Assembly (NCBI RefSeq): GCF_002944315.1
Contig: NZ_CP024311.1
Coordinates: forward strand, 4,098,446-4,162,445
Reading direction: 5' to 3'
Length of the DNA: 64,000 nt
Origin: Rhizobium sp. NXC24
GTDB taxonomy: Bacteria; Pseudomonadota; Alphaproteobacteria; Rhizobiales; Rhizobiaceae
How positions within the stretch are numbered: the stretch's first letter is position 1; each line of letters opens with the position of its first letter. Below are positions 19,256-27,801 of the stretch, piece after piece. The translations under genes and the position numbers were made by a program. The notes below the pieces were generated by a model. It did no database searches and had not been told where the DNA came from. It saw only the letters and a program-made list of their open reading frames with translations.

Positions 19256-20063
19256 TCCACTCCAGGGTTATGGAAAAGGGTGCCGGGTTGCGGCTCTTTT
19301 CCAGGGTGAGACGAAAGGCCGGATGACCGATGCTGCCGCCAAGTAGCGATCCGTCCGGCAGGGGCCGCGCCAGGGCCGGCGCGGGTTCGACGGCGAGACG
19401 GAAGAGAGCACTGCTCGCCTCCTCCTCGCCCGCTTGACGCAACAGAAACAAGGGCCGCCCCGCTGCCTTGGCCCGAAGCGCAAGCCGCCGGCTCTCCGTC
19501 AGCCCGAAACGGGCCGGATTGCCGCGTACCTCCAGAATGACGACCGCAAAGGCCGCACTGACGAGAGCCGCCTCCGCCAGCCATAGCGCCTCTTCCAGCT
19601 TGCGCGGCGATGCCTGCAGAAAACCGGCCGGCTCCAATCCGAAATCCCGAATCCCGATCGCATAGGGCAGGCCGGCCTCCATCGCCGCGACCGTATCGCC
19701 GATCCACAGAACCGGCGATACGGCCGCAGTTTTGCCGGCGGCTTGCCCCCCAGGCCGCGCAGCGAGAGCTCTAAGCCGTGCAGCGAGAGCAAGCGTGAAA
19801 CCGCTGGCCGCTCCGGCATCCCGCAAGGCCAGTGAGCGGATCTCCGTCAGCGCATCGAGCGGCACGCCGCCCTGCATCGCCTCGTCGAGATCGGCAACCC
19901 CTATCGCAAGCGGCTGGACGGCATCGGCTGAACCAACCTCCGGCTCTGCTGCCCGTGCCTCATGCGCCACGGCAGCCAGCGCCGGTATCGGCCTGCCTTC
20001 CAGTCGGGCAATGGTTTCACGCAGGGCAAAAAGCGTCTCCCGCGCCACGGCGGCCTCGGCCAT
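19095..20063 (-). CDS. imuA: ImuA, RecA/SulA-related mutasome subunit
   Basis: First gene of the SOS mutagenesis cassette. The 322-residue product has the RecA-like core of ImuA: DLDEAMQGGVPLDALTEIRS, then VLWIGDTVAAMEAGLPYAIG and LVSAAFAVVILEVRG. There is no Walker A lysine at the expected place (the stretch reads SLALRDAGAASGFTLAL), as in other ImuA proteins, so ATP use is doubtful. The C-terminal 50 residues are Ser/Ala/Asp-rich and share DNA with imuB in another frame. The ATG follows TGGAGC, and a LexA box lies 24 bases upstream. Confidence 0.92.
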   Translation of the reverse strand: MAEAAVARETLFALRETIARLEGRPIPALAAVAHEARAAEPEVGSADAVQPLAIGVADLDEAMQGGVPLDALTEIRSLALRDAGAASGFTLALAARLRALAARPGGQAAGKTAAVSPVLWIGDTVAAMEAGLPYAIGIRDFGLEPAGFLQASPRKLEEALWLAEAALVSAAFAVVILEVRGNPARFGLTESRRLALRAKAAGRPLFLLRQAGEEEASSALFRLAVEPAPALARPLPDGSLLGGSIGHPAFRLTLEKSRNPAPFSITLEWNAHDRQFAPVLDTQRPAFPGEYAAHSGADLSASADRPDRPQAMGSVLAFDRSA

Positions 20064-20086
20064 GACGTTAGCTCCAGATCAATTAT

Positions 20087-20101
20087 GTTCCTGTTATGTT
20101 C
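20087..20101 (-). promoter_or_regulatory. LexA box (SOS operator) of imuA-imuB-dnaE2
   Basis: The plus strand reads GTTC (20087-20090), seven bases, GTTC (20098-20101). This is the direct-repeat LexA site GTTC-N7-GTTC established for Rhizobium and other alphaproteobacteria, with all eight fixed bases present. It begins 24 bases before the imuA start codon, next to a -10-like CATAAT on the minus strand, a placement suited to repression. Confidence 0.85.
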
Positions 20102-20226
20102 TTATGGATTCCAGAGGTCGGAAGAAGAGTCAACACCATTTTATGAGAAAATATTCCTCTGCCTGAATCCACTCTCGAAAAACCGAAACAAAGGCTCTAT
20201 ATGACCAGCTAAGGAAGGAAGCATTC

Positions 20227-20664
20227 ATGGCCCGCATTGACCAGAGCGAGGATTGGCGGGACCGCCATGCCCCCTCGATCAGCACATTCGAATCCCTGGC
20301 CACGGAGGCTTACAGCCACCTGCCGGACGAATTCCGTTCGCTCACCGGCAATCTCATCATCCTCATCGAAGATTTCCCCGACGACGACGTGTTCGAGGAC
20401 ATGGCGCTGGAAACGCCCTTCGATCTGCTCGGCCTGTTCGAAGGCCGCGGCATATCGGAGCGTTTCACCGCCCAAACCGGGGAAATGCCGAACAAGATCC
20501 GCCTCTATCGCCGGCCGATCATCGATTACTGGGCGGAAAACGAGGAAACCCTCGGCGACATCATCACCCACGTCCTGATCCACGAAATCGGCCACCATTT
20601 CGGCCTGAGCGACGAGGACATGGAGCGCATCGAGGCGAGCGCCGAAGAAGCGACGGACCGGTGA
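20227..20664 (+). CDS. Zincin-like metallopeptidase family protein (DUF1025-type)
   Basis: The 145-residue product carries the zinc motif HEIGHHFGLSD: H119, E120, H123 and D129, with an extra H124. This defines the minigluzincin-like family. The N-terminal half includes LPDEFRSLTGNLIILIEDFP and the acidic DDDVFEDM. There is no signal peptide, so it is cytoplasmic. Substrate unknown. The ATG at 20227 follows AAGGAAGGAAG. It stands alone and is convergent with the DUF1737 gene. Confidence 0.85.
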   Translation: MARIDQSEDWRDRHAPSISTFESLATEAYSHLPDEFRSLTGNLIILIEDFPDDDVFEDMALETPFDLLGLFEGRGISERFTAQTGEMPNKIRLYRRPIIDYWAENEETLGDIITHVLIHEIGHHFGLSDEDMERIEASAEEATDR

Positions 20665-20683
20665 GGAACCGATCCTGCTATGC

Positions 20684-20905
20684 TTACTGCTCGGAAAGCT
20701 TCATTTCCGGATCGTAATCCTTGCCTTCGACGTCCTTGACGACCGCTTGGCCGCATTGCATCAGGCCGGTCGCGGCATTGAAGGCATAGGTCGGCGAGCC
20801 CGAGAGTTCCCAGCCCTTGTTCAGTGCCGCGGTCACCTTATGGCAGAAGGAAGCGTCGTCAGGGCCGGTGAGGAAGCGGTAGAGTTTCATCAAGTCGTCT
20901 TTCAT
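20684..20905 (-). CDS. DUF1737 domain-containing small protein
   Basis: Small protein of about 73 residues. The stretch MKLYRFLTGPDDASFCHKV followed by TAALNKGWELSGSPTYAF and CGQAVVKDVEG matches the DUF1737 family, whose function is unknown. I took ATG 20905 (MKDDLMKLYRF), which has GAGG upstream; ATG 20890 would start directly at MKLYRF. It lies directly downstream of the CoA-ester lyase on the same strand and may share its transcript. Confidence 0.75.
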   Translation of the reverse strand: MKDDLMKLYRFLTGPDDASFCHKVTAALNKGWELSGSPTYAFNAATGLMQCGQAVVKDVEGKDYDPEMKLSEQ

Positions 20906-20915
20906 ACGTATCAGC

Positions 20916-20941
20916 CTCATCCTGAGCCTGTCGAAGGACGA
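20916..20941. repeat. Short dispersed repeat, copy overlapping the end of the CoA-ester lyase gene
   Basis: These 26 bases match 40283-40308 (opposite orientation) at 24 of 26 positions. The repeat supplies the stop codon and the last residues (RPSTGSG) of the lyase gene, so it has shaped a protein end. Confidence 0.6.
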
Positions 20942-21852
20942 TGGCGTTCTGCAATCAGGCGAGCTTTATGGACCAGCCTTTCCGCCTGGACAAGATGCAG
21001 CCGCTCGACCATGCGTCCGCCGAGGTTTACGACATTGAGGCCGGCCGCCGCCGGATCGGCGAAAGCGGCGATGATGGCTTCCGCCTCCGCAATGGCAGCT
21101 TCATCGGGGCCGAAATGCCGGTTGGCGGCTTCGATCTGGTTCGGATGGATCAACATCTTACCGGCAAAGCCCATAGCGCGGCCCTCGGCACATTCGGCGT
21201 CCACTGCCTGCATATCCTTGAAATCGTTGAAAACACTGTCGATGGCGTCGAGCCCGTAGGCGCTGACGGCCAGGATCACCTGCATGAGCCAGGGCACGAG
21301 ATAGGCGCGGCCTGGCTGCGCCAACACATCGGTCTCCTTGCGCAGATCATTGAGGCCGACGACCAAACAATCGAGCCGGCTTCCCGCCGTGCGCCCGGCC
21401 TCGGCGATTGCCGCGGCGTTCAAGACGCCGCGCGGCGTCTCGATCATCGCCCAGATGCGCAGGCTCTCCGGCGCATCCGCCTCGGCAAACCTATCGCTGA
21501 CAACGGTCACATCCTGCGGCTCGTCGATCTTGGGCAGTAACACCGCATCCGGCTCGAGCGCCAGCACCAACTCCAGGTCATCGGCACCGAAGCCCGACGA
21601 TAGCGTATTGATGCGGATGATGCGCTCCTTGCCGGCCTTTTCTTCGCTATCAGGCGGCGAGCCGGCGAAAAAAGCCCGCAAATTCTCCCGCGCTTCCGCC
21701 TTTTTCTCCGGCGCCACGGAATCCTCGAGATCGAAGATGACCGCATCGCAATCGAGATCGGCTATCTTCTCAAGAGCCCGGCGGTTGATCGCAGGGACAC
21801 TCAGCACCGAGCGGCGCAGACGGACGGAACGGGGAGGGGCGGGACGGCTCAT
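20917..21852 (-). CDS. HpcH/HpaI aldolase family CoA-ester lyase (CitE/malyl-CoA lyase-like)
   Basis: Members of this family cleave or hydrolyse beta-hydroxyacyl-CoA esters such as malyl-CoA or citramalyl-CoA. The 311 residues show the TIM-barrel signatures: LRRSVLSVPAINRRALEKI at the start, DAVIFDLEDSVAPEKKAEAR with the metal-site acid residues, IWAMIETPRGVLNA with the catalytic glutamate, and GLNDLRKE. The closing residues RHRPSTGSG come from a dispersed repeat, so the original C-terminus was probably altered. Substrate cannot be assigned from sequence alone. Confidence 0.85.
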   Translation of the reverse strand: MSRPAPPRSVRLRRSVLSVPAINRRALEKIADLDCDAVIFDLEDSVAPEKKAEARENLRAFFAGSPPDSEEKAGKERIIRINTLSSGFGADDLELVLALEPDAVLLPKIDEPQDVTVVSDRFAEADAPESLRIWAMIETPRGVLNAAAIAEAGRTAGSRLDCLVVGLNDLRKETDVLAQPGRAYLVPWLMQVILAVSAYGLDAIDSVFNDFKDMQAVDAECAEGRAMGFAGKMLIHPNQIEAANRHFGPDEAAIAEAEAIIAAFADPAAAGLNVVNLGGRMVERLHLVQAERLVHKARLIAERHRPSTGSG

Positions 21853-21978
21853 AATACAGTTTTGCCGCGCTTTCGGCCATCACGCAAGACAACAACAAGC
21901 AAGACAACAAAAAGCCATGCTCCTCTTGCAGAGAGAAACAGAGAGGACCACATTGCCATGAGTAGAGAGGTCTCGACC

Positions 21979-22209
21979 ATGCAGAATATCCGTTCCTTGT
22001 TTATCGCGCTTGCCGGCATCACCGTGTTTGCAGCCCTGGCGCTGTTTACCGTTTCACTCACGCTCGCTGTCGGCGGCATCCTCACCGTGCTTATGGTGGG
22101 TCGCGCGATTTCGTTGCGGATGAAGCCTGCTCCGGTGCGCGCCAAGGCGAACGGTCAGCGCGAAATGCGCATTTGGAACGACGGTCGCGGCACGATCATC
22201 GATCTCTAG
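21979..22209 (+). CDS. Small membrane protein of unknown function
   Basis: A 76-residue product begins MQNIRSLFIALAGITVFAA and is hydrophobic to about residue 48 (one long or two short membrane segments). It ends with a soluble basic tail closing in MRIWNDGRGTIIDL. I recognise the type as a conserved rhizobial hypothetical. GAGAGG sits eight bases before ATG 21979. ATG 21958, also with a purine-rich site, would add seven residues. No function can be given. Confidence 0.7.
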   Translation: MQNIRSLFIALAGITVFAALALFTVSLTLAVGGILTVLMVGRAISLRMKPAPVRAKANGQREMRIWNDGRGTIIDL

Positions 22210-22399
22210 GCCAAGGTCAGGGCAGGGCGGCGCCTCGCCGCTCTCCAGTACGCTCATCCACGCGTAATTCCTGAATTGCGGAACTGCGGCCGAAGCGCCC
22301 GGTTTCAGAGCATTTCCAAGATTCCCCTTCATTTTTGCAGGGATTTGCTCTATTGGCAGGATAATTCGTGCATAGACGAAAATTGAAGGCAGGACCCCC

Positions 22400-23008
22400 A
22401 TGGACAAGTTCGTGAAGTTGACCGGTGTCGCGGCACCCCTCCCGGTCGTCAATGTCGATACCGACATGATCATCCCGAAGGACTATCTGAAGACCATCAA
22501 GCGCACCGGTCTTGGCACAGGGTTGTTCGCCGAAGCCCGCTACAATGAGGATGGCTCGCCGAACCCGGATTTCGTGCTGAACAAGCCGGCCTATCAGAAT
22601 GCTAAGATCCTCGTCGCCGGCGACAATTTCGGCTGTGGTTCGTCGCGCGAACATGCCCCGTGGGCGCTGCTCGACTTCGGCATCCGCTGCGTCATTTCGA
22701 CGAGCTTCGCCGACATCTTCTACAATAACTGCTTCAAGAACGGCATCCTGCCGATCAAGGTCAGCCAGGAAGAGCTCGACAAGCTGATGGACGACGCCTC
22801 GCGCGGCTCCAACGCCATTCTGACGATCGATCTGGAAAACCTTGAGATCACCGGCCCGGACGGCGGCTCGATCAAGTTCGAGCTCGACGAATTCAAGCGC
22901 CATTGCCTGCTGAACGGCCTCGACGATATCGGCCTGACACTGGAAAAGGCCAAGGCGATCGACAGCTTCGAAAAGACGAACGCCGCATCCCGTCCCTGGG
23001 CTGCCTGA
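22400..23008 (+). CDS. leuD: 3-isopropylmalate dehydratase small subunit
   Basis: LeuD is the swivel subunit of isopropylmalate isomerase (with LeuC, not in this window), the second step of leucine synthesis. The 202 residues have the usual [20 protein letters not shown] and the substrate-recognition stretch [20 protein letters not shown]. The length is normal. The gene is monocistronic, ended by a strong terminator. leuB lies only 1.3 kb further on, separated by an isomerase-like gene. Confidence 0.97.
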   Translation: MDKFVKLTGVAAPLPVVNVDTDMIIPKDYLKTIKRTGLGTGLFAEARYNEDGSPNPDFVLNKPAYQNAKILVAGDNFGCGSSREHAPWALLDFGIRCVISTSFADIFYNNCFKNGILPIKVSQEELDKLMDDASRGSNAILTIDLENLEITGPDGGSIKFELDEFKRHCLLNGLDDIGLTLEKAKAIDSFEKTNAASRPWAA

Positions 23009-23037
23009 TCGATTTCATTATCACATTTGCGTGTCAG

Positions 23038-23066
23038 AGCCGGGCTGAAAAGCCCGGCTTTTTCTT
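23038..23066 (+). terminator. Intrinsic terminator of leuD
   Basis: AGCCGGGCT (23038-23046) pairs with AGCCCGGCT (23051-23059) around GAAA, followed by TTTTCTTTTC. A textbook Rho-independent terminator. Confidence 0.9.
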
Positions 23067-23196
23067 TTCATGCCATGGAAAGTTCATGAGGTTGCCGGCT
23101 GTAATATGCCCGACAAAAAGGGGGATCATATAGTCTTTGCGGAGCCCTTCAGGCTGCTCCCGCTCCTCCATTTCCTCCTCCCAATCGGAGCATTTC

Positions 23197-24015
23197 ATGA
23201 CCTCCCTTCCAATTCTTGGCGCAGCCATGACGCTTGCCGATGTCGAAGCCCATCGTGATTGGCTGCTCGAAAAACCGCGCGATCTGGAACTGCAGAGCTT
23301 CGTCGAAGCCGAAATCCTGAATGGCGACTGGGCGCCGCTCGCCGAGCACGCCAGGAAATTGCTCGACGGTCACCAGGGCCGGCTCGGCATCCACGGACCA
23401 TTCTGGGGCTTCATCATCGCCTCGCAGGATCCGGAGATCCGCGCCGTCGTCACCAAGCGCCTCACGCAGGCGCTCGACGTCTGCGCCAATATCGGCGCCA
23501 CGCAGATGGTCATTCATAGCCCCTATACGTCCTGGTCCTACAACAACCTCGACAACAACAAGGGCGAACGCGAGAAGATCATCGAATACACGCATCTGAC
23601 GTTGAGGGACGCTGTCAGACGCGCCGAGAATATCGGCCTGACCATGGTCATCGAGAATATCGAGGACAAGGATCCGCATATCCGCGTCGGTCTCGCCGAC
23701 AGCTTCAATACACCCGCCGTCGCCGTTTCGATCGACACCGGCCATGCCCATTACGCCCATGGCTACACCGGCGCACCGCCGGTTGACTACTATGTCCACG
23801 CCGCCGGCAACCGCCTGCAGCATGTCCACCTGCAGGATGCCGACGGCTATGCCGATCGCCACTGGAGCCTTGGCGAAGGCAATATCCACTGGCGCGCCGT
23901 CTTCGCCGCCCTTGCCAAACTCGACAGCAATCCGCGCCTGATCATCGAGATCAAGGACAAGTCGAAAATCCCGGCATCGGCCGCCTATCTCGCCTCGCTT
24001 GGATTGGCGGAGTAA
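23197..24015 (+). CDS. Sugar phosphate isomerase/epimerase family protein (TIM barrel)
   Basis: The 272-residue product has the xylose isomerase-like barrel. Probable metal ligands are the glutamate in TMVIENIEDKDPHIRV, the aspartate and histidine in SIDTGHAHYAHG, the histidines in HVHLQDADGYADRH, and LIIEIKD. RLGIHGPFWGF and MVIHSPYTSW are further conserved strands. No signal peptide is present. I started it at ATG 23197 (MTSLPILGAAM) with GGAG upstream; the open frame continues 60 bases further upstream without family-like sequence. The substrate is not evident. It lies between leuD and leuB without obvious link to leucine. Confidence 0.85.
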   Translation: MTSLPILGAAMTLADVEAHRDWLLEKPRDLELQSFVEAEILNGDWAPLAEHARKLLDGHQGRLGIHGPFWGFIIASQDPEIRAVVTKRLTQALDVCANIGATQMVIHSPYTSWSYNNLDNNKGEREKIIEYTHLTLRDAVRRAENIGLTMVIENIEDKDPHIRVGLADSFNTPAVAVSIDTGHAHYAHGYTGAPPVDYYVHAAGNRLQHVHLQDADGYADRHWSLGEGNIHWRAVFAALAKLDSNPRLIIEIKDKSKIPASAAYLASLGLAE

Positions 24016-24036
24016 GGATAAAGCAACGCAAGCCAT

Positions 24037-24172
24037 CCGCCCTCGTGGTTCGAGACGGCCCTTTGGGCCTCCTCACCATGAGGGCTCATGCTCTCGCCTG
24101 GCTTATAGTTCGCTCCGCCCTCATGGTGAGGTGCGAAGCCCAAAAGGCGCAGCCTCGAACCACGAGGGTCGG
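24037..24172. repeat. Long inverted intergenic repeat, RIME-like, copy 1
   Basis: Left arm 24037-24085 and right arm 24117-24168 are near-complementary over about 50 bases. Both carry CCCTCGTGGTTCGAG and CTCACCATGAGGGC (or complements), and about 30 bases separate them. Related arms recur at 27169-27324 and 40205-40261. Rhizobial mosaic palindromic repeats (RIME) look like this. Confidence 0.8.
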
Positions 24173-24229
24173 CCGCAAAAGCCCCAAACCGTACCGTTTC
24201 CGCTCCTTCCTCGCTTGAAAAGCCGCATC

Positions 24230-24249
24230 TGCGGGTCTAAGAACCCGCA
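24230..24249 (+). promoter_or_regulatory. Hairpin in the leuB leader
   Basis: TGCGGGT (24230-24236) pairs with ACCCGCA (24243-24249), followed by the pyrimidine-rich ACTTGTTTCTTTT and then the leuB ribosome binding site GCGGAGG. The shape resembles a weak attenuator terminator. No leucine-rich leader peptide was found in front. Confidence 0.4.
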
Positions 24250-24276
24250 ACTTGTTTCTTTTGCGGAGGCTTTCCC

Positions 24277-25389
24277 ATGACAGTGCGCAATCTTTTCCTC
24301 CTGCCTGGCGACGGCATCGGTCCCGAAGCCATGGGCGAAGTCCGCAAGATCATCGCCTATATGAACGAGGCGAAGAATGCCGGTTTCGTCACCGACGAAG
24401 GTCTCGTCGGCGGCAGCGCTTATGATGCGCATGGCGCCGCCATCTCCGAAGAAGACATGCAGAAGGCACTTGCGGCCGATGCCGTGCTCTTCGGCGCCGT
24501 CGGTGGCCCGAAGTGGGATAGCGTTCCCTATGAAGTGCGTCCGGAAGCCGGCCTGCTGCGCCTGCGCAAGGATCTCCAGCTTTTCGCCAATCTGCGCCCG
24601 GCCATCTGCTATCCGGCGCTGGCATCGGCCTCCTCGCTGAAGCCGGAGCTGGTTGACGGCCTTGATATCCTCATCATCCGCGAGCTCACCGGCGGCGTTT
24701 ATTTCGGCGAGCCGAAGGAAATCATCGACCTCGGCAACGGCCAGAAGCGCGGCATCGACACCCAGGTCTACGACACCTACGAGATCGAGCGCATCGCCGG
24801 CGTCGCCTTCGAACTGGCGCGCACTCGCAACAACCGCGTCTGCTCGATGGAAAAGCGCAACGTCATGAAGTCGGGCGTGCTCTGGAACCAAGTCGTCACC
24901 GCGACGCACAAGGAAAAATATGCTGACGTGCAGCTCGAGCATATGCTCGCCGATGCCGGCGGCATGCAACTCGTTCGCCAGCCGAAGCAGTTCGACGTCA
25001 TCGTCACCGACAATCTCTTCGGCGACATGCTGTCCGACGTTGCCGCCATGCTGACCGGCTCGCTCGGCATGCTGCCATCCGCTTCGCTCGGCGCTCCGGA
25101 TGCCAAGACCGGCAAGCGCAAGGCGCTCTACGAGCCGGTACACGGTTCCGCACCCGATATCGCCGGCAAGGGCATTGCCAACCCGATCGCCATGATCGCC
25201 TCCTTCGCCATGTGCCTGCGCTACTCCTTCGGCCTGGTTTCCGAAGCCGATGCGCTGGAAAAGGCAATCGCCAACGTGCTCGACAGCGGTATCCGCACCG
25301 GCGACATCATGTCCGCCGGCAGCCGCCAGGTCGGCACCGCCGAGATGGGCGATGCCATCCTTGCCGAATTCAAGGCTCTGTCGGCATAA
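24277..25389 (+). CDS. leuB: 3-isopropylmalate dehydrogenase
   Basis: LeuB oxidises and decarboxylates 3-isopropylmalate with NAD+, the third step of leucine synthesis. The 370 residues carry the family pattern: [14 protein letters not shown] at the start, [14 protein letters not shown] with substrate arginines, and the metal and substrate signature [20 protein letters not shown]. The NAD-binding [18 protein letters not shown] follows. The ATG at 24277 has GCGGAGG upstream. A parS-like site and a terminator lie directly downstream. Confidence 0.97.
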   Translation: MTVRNLFLLPGDGIGPEAMGEVRKIIAYMNEAKNAGFVTDEGLVGGSAYDAHGAAISEEDMQKALAADAVLFGAVGGPKWDSVPYEVRPEAGLLRLRKDLQLFANLRPAICYPALASASSLKPELVDGLDILIIRELTGGVYFGEPKEIIDLGNGQKRGIDTQVYDTYEIERIAGVAFELARTRNNRVCSMEKRNVMKSGVLWNQVVTATHKEKYADVQLEHMLADAGGMQLVRQPKQFDVIVTDNLFGDMLSDVAAMLTGSLGMLPSASLGAPDAKTGKRKALYEPVHGSAPDIAGKGIANPIAMIASFAMCLRYSFGLVSEADALEKAIANVLDSGIRTGDIMSAGSRQVGTAEMGDAILAEFKALSA

Positions 25390-25440
25390 TCGCCGCCTAG
25401 AGCGCCACGCGTTCATCTGAACGCCCAAAGCTCGCTCTAG

Positions 25441-25456
25441 TATTTCACGTGAAACA
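25441..25456. other. parS: parS-like site 1 (15 of 16 matches)
   Basis: The 16 bases differ from the bacterial parS consensus TGTTTCACGTGAAACA only at position 2 (A for G). It is intergenic, between the leuB stop and its terminator, about 30 kb left of parB. ParB should bind here to build the partition complex; binding is inferred. Confidence 0.75.
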
Positions 25457-25459
25457 TTC

Positions 25460-25499
25460 AAAGCCCTCGCTCTTTGCTTGCAGAGCGGGGGCTTTTTGT
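25460..25499 (+). terminator. Intrinsic terminator of leuB
   Basis: AAAGCCCTCGCTCT (25460-25473) pairs with AGAGCGGGGGCTTT (25482-25495) with one mismatch, followed by TTTGTT. Confidence 0.8.
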
Positions 25500-25534
25500 T
25501 GAACTCAACGCGACGGACTCCTATTTCCCATCGC

Positions 25535-26329
25535 ATGAGCACGGAAACGACATCGCCACCAGTAAGCACAATCCAGAGGCAATTACGACCTTGGCAGAGG
25601 CTGGCGCGGCGCTATGACGTCCGCCGCAGCCGTCATGGCCGCCTTCCTTGGCTCGGCTGCACGCTGACCGCCATCAACATCGTCGTTCTCGCCTTCTTCG
25701 TCTTCGACACACCGCTTGGGCAGGCTGCGAAAAACCTCTCGCCGCGACTGATTGCGGTCGCAGGCGCCGTCACCGATATCGGCAGGCTGGCCTGGATCCT
25801 CGCCGCCATCGCCGTCGTGTTTGCCGTCGGTCTTTTTATCGTACGACGCTCGCCGACGCATGGCGGTTACCGAAGCGTCCTTCTCATCCGGATAGTCACC
25901 TATGTCGGCCTGTCGGTTCTTTCCACCAGCATCATCGTCAATCTTCTGAAATACGCGATCGGACGGGCGCGGCCCCTGCTTTATGACCAATATGGCATTC
26001 TCGGCTTCGAACCGTTTCATGGTGACTTCCTGTTTCAGAGCTTTCCCTCGGCGCATTCGGCCAATGTGGGTGCTCTCTTTACCGCGCTGGCTCTGCTTTT
26101 CCCGCGATTCCGGCTGCTGTTCATCGGCATCGGCCTCTGGCTCGGCGCTTCTCGCATCATCATCGGCGTTCATTATCCAAGCGACGTCGCCGCGGGGCTG
26201 GCGCTCGGCGCCTGGATCGCCTTCGCCGTCGCGATCCTCTTTTCCCGTTTCGGCCTGGTCTTCTCCACAGGACAAGACGGTTGGCCGCGGCCGCGGCTGA
26301 ACCATGGGCTTCGCTGCCGATCGTCTTAA
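25535..26329 (+). CDS. PAP2 family phosphatase, copy 1
   Basis: Membrane phosphatase with about five or six hydrophobic segments, 264 residues from ATG 25535 (MSTETT). The three PAP2 motifs are KYAIGRARP, FPSAHS and SRIIIGVHYPSD. In the second motif the usual glycine of PSGH is alanine, while the acid-base histidine is kept. Such enzymes dephosphorylate lipid phosphates (phosphatidic acid, undecaprenyl pyrophosphate, or lipid A as LpxE); I cannot choose. A paralogue follows immediately. Confidence 0.85.
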   Translation: MSTETTSPPVSTIQRQLRPWQRLARRYDVRRSRHGRLPWLGCTLTAINIVVLAFFVFDTPLGQAAKNLSPRLIAVAGAVTDIGRLAWILAAIAVVFAVGLFIVRRSPTHGGYRSVLLIRIVTYVGLSVLSTSIIVNLLKYAIGRARPLLYDQYGILGFEPFHGDFLFQSFPSAHSANVGALFTALALLFPRFRLLFIGIGLWLGASRIIIGVHYPSDVAAGLALGAWIAFAVAILFSRFGLVFSTGQDGWPRPRLNHGLRCRSS

Positions 26330-26407
26330 ATCTGTAAAAAAACTGTAGCAGGAGCCTGCTACGCGTGATCGTCGACTGGGGTGGAGTATCGACGACAGGC
26401 GGTGGGT

Positions 26408-27151
26408 ATGCAGGCGATCTTGACGTCTCTGGACAGGCGGTGGCGGCGCAATAGGAGCGGCTTCGCTCCTTCGCATTGGAAGATCTGCCTGTTCCTGACC
26501 GCCAATATCGTATTGCTGGCGGCCCTGCTGTTCGATTGGCCGGTCGGCGCGACCATCAAGAACATTGCACCGCCCATTCATTTCTTCGGCAAGCTGCTCA
26601 CCAATTTCGGCGAATCCGGCTGGATCATCTTGGTCAGCGCCTTCCTGTTCTTCGAAGGCTGGGCCGGCAGCCGGCTGCTGCAGTCGCCGCGCTGTCGCTG
26701 CCAGGCCCTGCGCATCTGTCAGATCGGCGGCTATCTGCTGACGACCATCGCGCTTTCGGGCATCATCGCCAATCTCCTCAAGCGCGCCATCGGTCGTGCC
26801 CGCCCCACTCATTTTGAGGATTGGGGTCCTTTCGGTTTCTCCCCCTTCAACGGCCATGCCAGCTTCGAAAGCTTCCCATCCGGCCATGCGACCACCATTG
26901 GCGCCTTCTTCGTGGCACTTGCCTTCCTCTTCCCCCGCTATCGCTACATCTTCGTCGCCTGCGCTCTTTGGCTCGCGACGACGCGAGTGATGATCGGCGC
27001 GCACTATCCGAGCGACGTCATCGCCGGCCTCGCGCTTGGCGGCTGGTTCTCCTTCATGACGGCGATCGTCTATTCCCGCTACGGCCTGCTCTTTCGCATC
27101 GGCGAGACTGGCTGGCCGGTGCCAAAATTACCGCTGCTGAAGGGGAAGTAG
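26408..27151 (+). CDS. PAP2 family phosphatase, copy 2
   Basis: The 247-residue product is clearly related to the preceding protein. Motif 1 is KRAIGRARP, motif 2 FPSGHATTIGAFF (complete), and motif 3 TRVMIGAHYPSD. Hydrophobic segments alternate as in lipid phosphatases. I used ATG 26408, preceded by GGCGGTGGG; GTG 26381 is an alternative adding nine residues. The shared architecture, down to similar C-terminal ends (GLVFSTGQDGWP, GLLFRIGETGWP), indicates tandem duplication. A palindromic repeat follows. Confidence 0.85.
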   Translation: MQAILTSLDRRWRRNRSGFAPSHWKICLFLTANIVLLAALLFDWPVGATIKNIAPPIHFFGKLLTNFGESGWIILVSAFLFFEGWAGSRLLQSPRCRCQALRICQIGGYLLTTIALSGIIANLLKRAIGRARPTHFEDWGPFGFSPFNGHASFESFPSGHATTIGAFFVALAFLFPRYRYIFVACALWLATTRVMIGAHYPSDVIAGLALGGWFSFMTAIVYSRYGLLFRIGETGWPVPKLPLLKGK

Positions 27152-27168
27152 GGATCATTTCCCTCATC

Positions 27169-27324
27169 CGCCCTCGCCCTTCGAGGCTCCACCCTTCGGG
27201 TTCCGCTCCTTAAGGGTGAGAGCTCTCCTTGAGCTGGCCCGCGTCATCGCTCCGCCCCCATGGTGAGGTGTTTTGATGTCAGAGCGTCAGCAAAGGCAGC
27301 AAAGCCTCGAACCACGAGGGCCGC
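27169..27324. repeat. RIME-like intergenic repeat, copy 2 (degenerate)
   Basis: The left arm starts with CCGCCCTCG and TCGAGGC. The right arm has CATGGTGAGGTG and later GCCTCGAACCACGAGGGC, the same words as copy 1 at 24117-24168. The inner parts have diverged and carry an insertion. It separates the PAP2 pair from the ArsR-type gene; 27325-27473 shows no other feature. Confidence 0.65.
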
Positions 27325-27473
27325 CCCCCCACAGCTCTCGAAAAATCATTCGTGAACTACCTTGGTCCCGTCCATCGCTGCACCCTGAATGGTTGCCAAG
27401 CATCCCCTGCATTCATATATCTGAAGCGGCGAATTTGCGGGAAACCTTTCCCCGTTTGAGTGTGGCGAAGACG

Positions 27474-27767
27474 ATGACCGATGCAGGACAGACGAGGCTA
27501 AGCGAAAGGCAGATGGGATTGATTGCCCGGGCGCTCGCCGAGCCGCGCCGTGTGCAGATGCTGAAAGAAATCGGCGGTCGCGGCGAGCCTATGCCTTGCA
27601 GCGTCCTGACGCAGTGCCACACCGTCAGTGCCGCGACGATATCGCATCACATCAAGGAACTCGAAAACGCCGGTCTCATCGAGATCGTGCGGGAAGGCAA
27701 GTTCGCAAACCTGGTGCTTCGGCGCGATGTCCTGAATGCCTACATGGCGGAACTCTCCAACATCTGA
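27474..27767 (+). CDS. ArsR-family winged-helix transcriptional regulator
   Basis: Repressor-like protein of 97 residues. [20 protein letters not shown] and QMLKEIG begin the ArsR fold. The recognition helix lies in [20 protein letters not shown], followed by the wing [13 protein letters not shown]. No CxC metal-binding motif is present in helix 3, so it is probably not a metal sensor; a small ligand or redox signal is possible (C42 and C47 flank the helix). The ATG at 27474 was preferred over the longer frame that runs into repeat DNA. It likely controls the next gene. Confidence 0.85.
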   Translation: MTDAGQTRLSERQMGLIARALAEPRRVQMLKEIGGRGEPMPCSVLTQCHTVSAATISHHIKELENAGLIEIVREGKFANLVLRRDVLNAYMAELSNI

Positions 27768-27801
27768 CAATCATTTTCCCCACACGCCGCGCCGGCGGCT
27801 C

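Noticed and set aside
24121..25569. 482-codon reverse frame antisense to leuB
   Set aside because: Covers a certain gene on the other strand, runs through a repeat and a terminator, and has no family features.
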